From an uncultured Collinsella sp. (lineage in GTDB: Bacteria; Actinomycetota; Coriobacteriia; Coriobacteriales; Coriobacteriaceae), in contig CAUCXP010000018.1 in NCBI GenBank assembly GCA_958446785.1, forward strand, positions 1-13,305: DNA of 13,305 bases, given 5' to 3'. The position numbers and the translations under genes are program-made. The notes beneath the pieces are model-generated. The model worked only from the letters and a program-made list of their open reading frames with translations, did no database searches and had not been told where the DNA came from. The first letter of the stretch is position 1, and every line of letters starts with the position of its first letter. Shown here piece after piece: positions 13,101 through 13,305 of this stretch.

Positions 13101-13115
13101 CTCGCCCCCTACATT

Positions 13116-13182
13116 AGTTGCGGTGAAATAGGGACTGTTTTGCGGCTTTGACGACGTAGGCAGTCCGTATTTCACCGCAAGT
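13116..13182 (+). repeat. Palindromic repeat copy B, downstream of the regulator gene
   Basis: The arms at 13116-13137 and 13161-13182 pair at 20 of 22 positions around a 23-nt loop. The left arm begins AGTTGCGGTGAAATAGGGAC, nearly identical to copy A (AGTTGCGGTGGAATACGGAC), and both continue with TGTTTTG into the loop. It starts 15 nt after the stop codon, as copy A does, but has no T-run after the right arm. Confidence 0.8.
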
Positions 13183-13209
13183 GCGGGGGTGCAATCGGGG
13201 CATGAAAAG

Positions 13210-13280
13210 GCTGCGGCGCCGCTTGGAGGAAAAGACCGGAAGCAAGGGTCCATTCCTCCAGACGGCGCCGCAGCTGTTTT
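13210..13280. terminator. Long hairpin with A/T flanks, probable terminator
   Basis: GCTGCGGCGCCG (13210-13221) pairs with CGGCGCCGCAGC (13263-13274). The stem continues through one mismatch into TGGAGGAA/TTCCTCCA (13224-13231 with 13253-13260), about 21 bp in total. An inner GACC/GGTC sits in the loop. AAAA precedes and TGTTTT follows, so it could stop transcription from both sides: the regulator gene here and a possible - strand gene beyond the window. Confidence 0.65.
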
Positions 13281-13305
13281 GGTGGACTGGATTATGTTCA
13301 GTCGG

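Noticed and set aside
1..13305. CRISPR array, tRNA/rRNA genes, transposase or phage genes
   Set aside because: No regularly spaced repeats, no tRNA cloverleaf, no rRNA-like stretch and no integrase or transposase frame was recognised on either strand.

Overview
The window reads as GC-rich (about 60% by eye) chromosomal DNA with strong G/C preference at third codon positions. Gene content and base composition suggest a gut actinobacterium of the Coriobacteriia, most likely Collinsella. That placement is an inference from style and locus content; no rRNA or other marker gene is present.

The window is centred on pectin (homogalacturonan/rhamnogalacturonan) oligomer catabolism. On the + strand, positions 31-4360 carry a GH28 polygalacturonase whose N-terminus is broken or missing, a fusion of a CE8 pectin methylesterase with an alpha/beta-hydrolase esterase, and an SGNH-family esterase. 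After an inverted repeat and operator-like sites (4374-4441) comes a second + strand group: a GH105 unsaturated uronyl hydrolase, a TIM-barrel sugar isomerase/epimerase and a stand-alone GltD/NfnB-like Fe-S flavoprotein (4468-7935). A palindromic repeat ends this group. A separate + strand gene encodes a three-domain Old Yellow Enzyme-type reductase (8133-10082). It converges, across a perfect bidirectional terminator, on two - strand genes: an RpiB/LacAB-family isomerase (10221-10862) and a KduD/DhuD-like SDR dehydrogenase (11129-11938). A GntR/FCD regulator (12408-13100) is divergent from these.

Proposed flow: methyl and acetyl groups are removed from imported pectin fragments, GH28 trims saturated galacturonides, and GH105 releases the unsaturated uronic acid. 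That acid opens to a 5-keto-4-deoxyuronate, which the RpiB-like isomerase and the SDR convert to 2-keto-3-deoxygluconate. None of the intact carbohydrate enzymes shows a signal peptide, so the work appears to be cytoplasmic. The importer, KDG kinase and KDPG aldolase are not in this window. GntR/FCD proteins commonly control uronate genes, and an AACGTTCAC motif shared by the GH105 and dehydrogenase promoters suggests one regulon.

Non-coding structure is rich. There is a dispersed palindromic repeat family (two full copies, each beginning 15 nt after a stop codon, plus a degraded half copy), a 94-nt imperfect palindrome after the dehydrogenase gene, and a decayed intergenic stretch at 12072-12340 with a gene remnant interrupted by a 10-bp tandem duplication.
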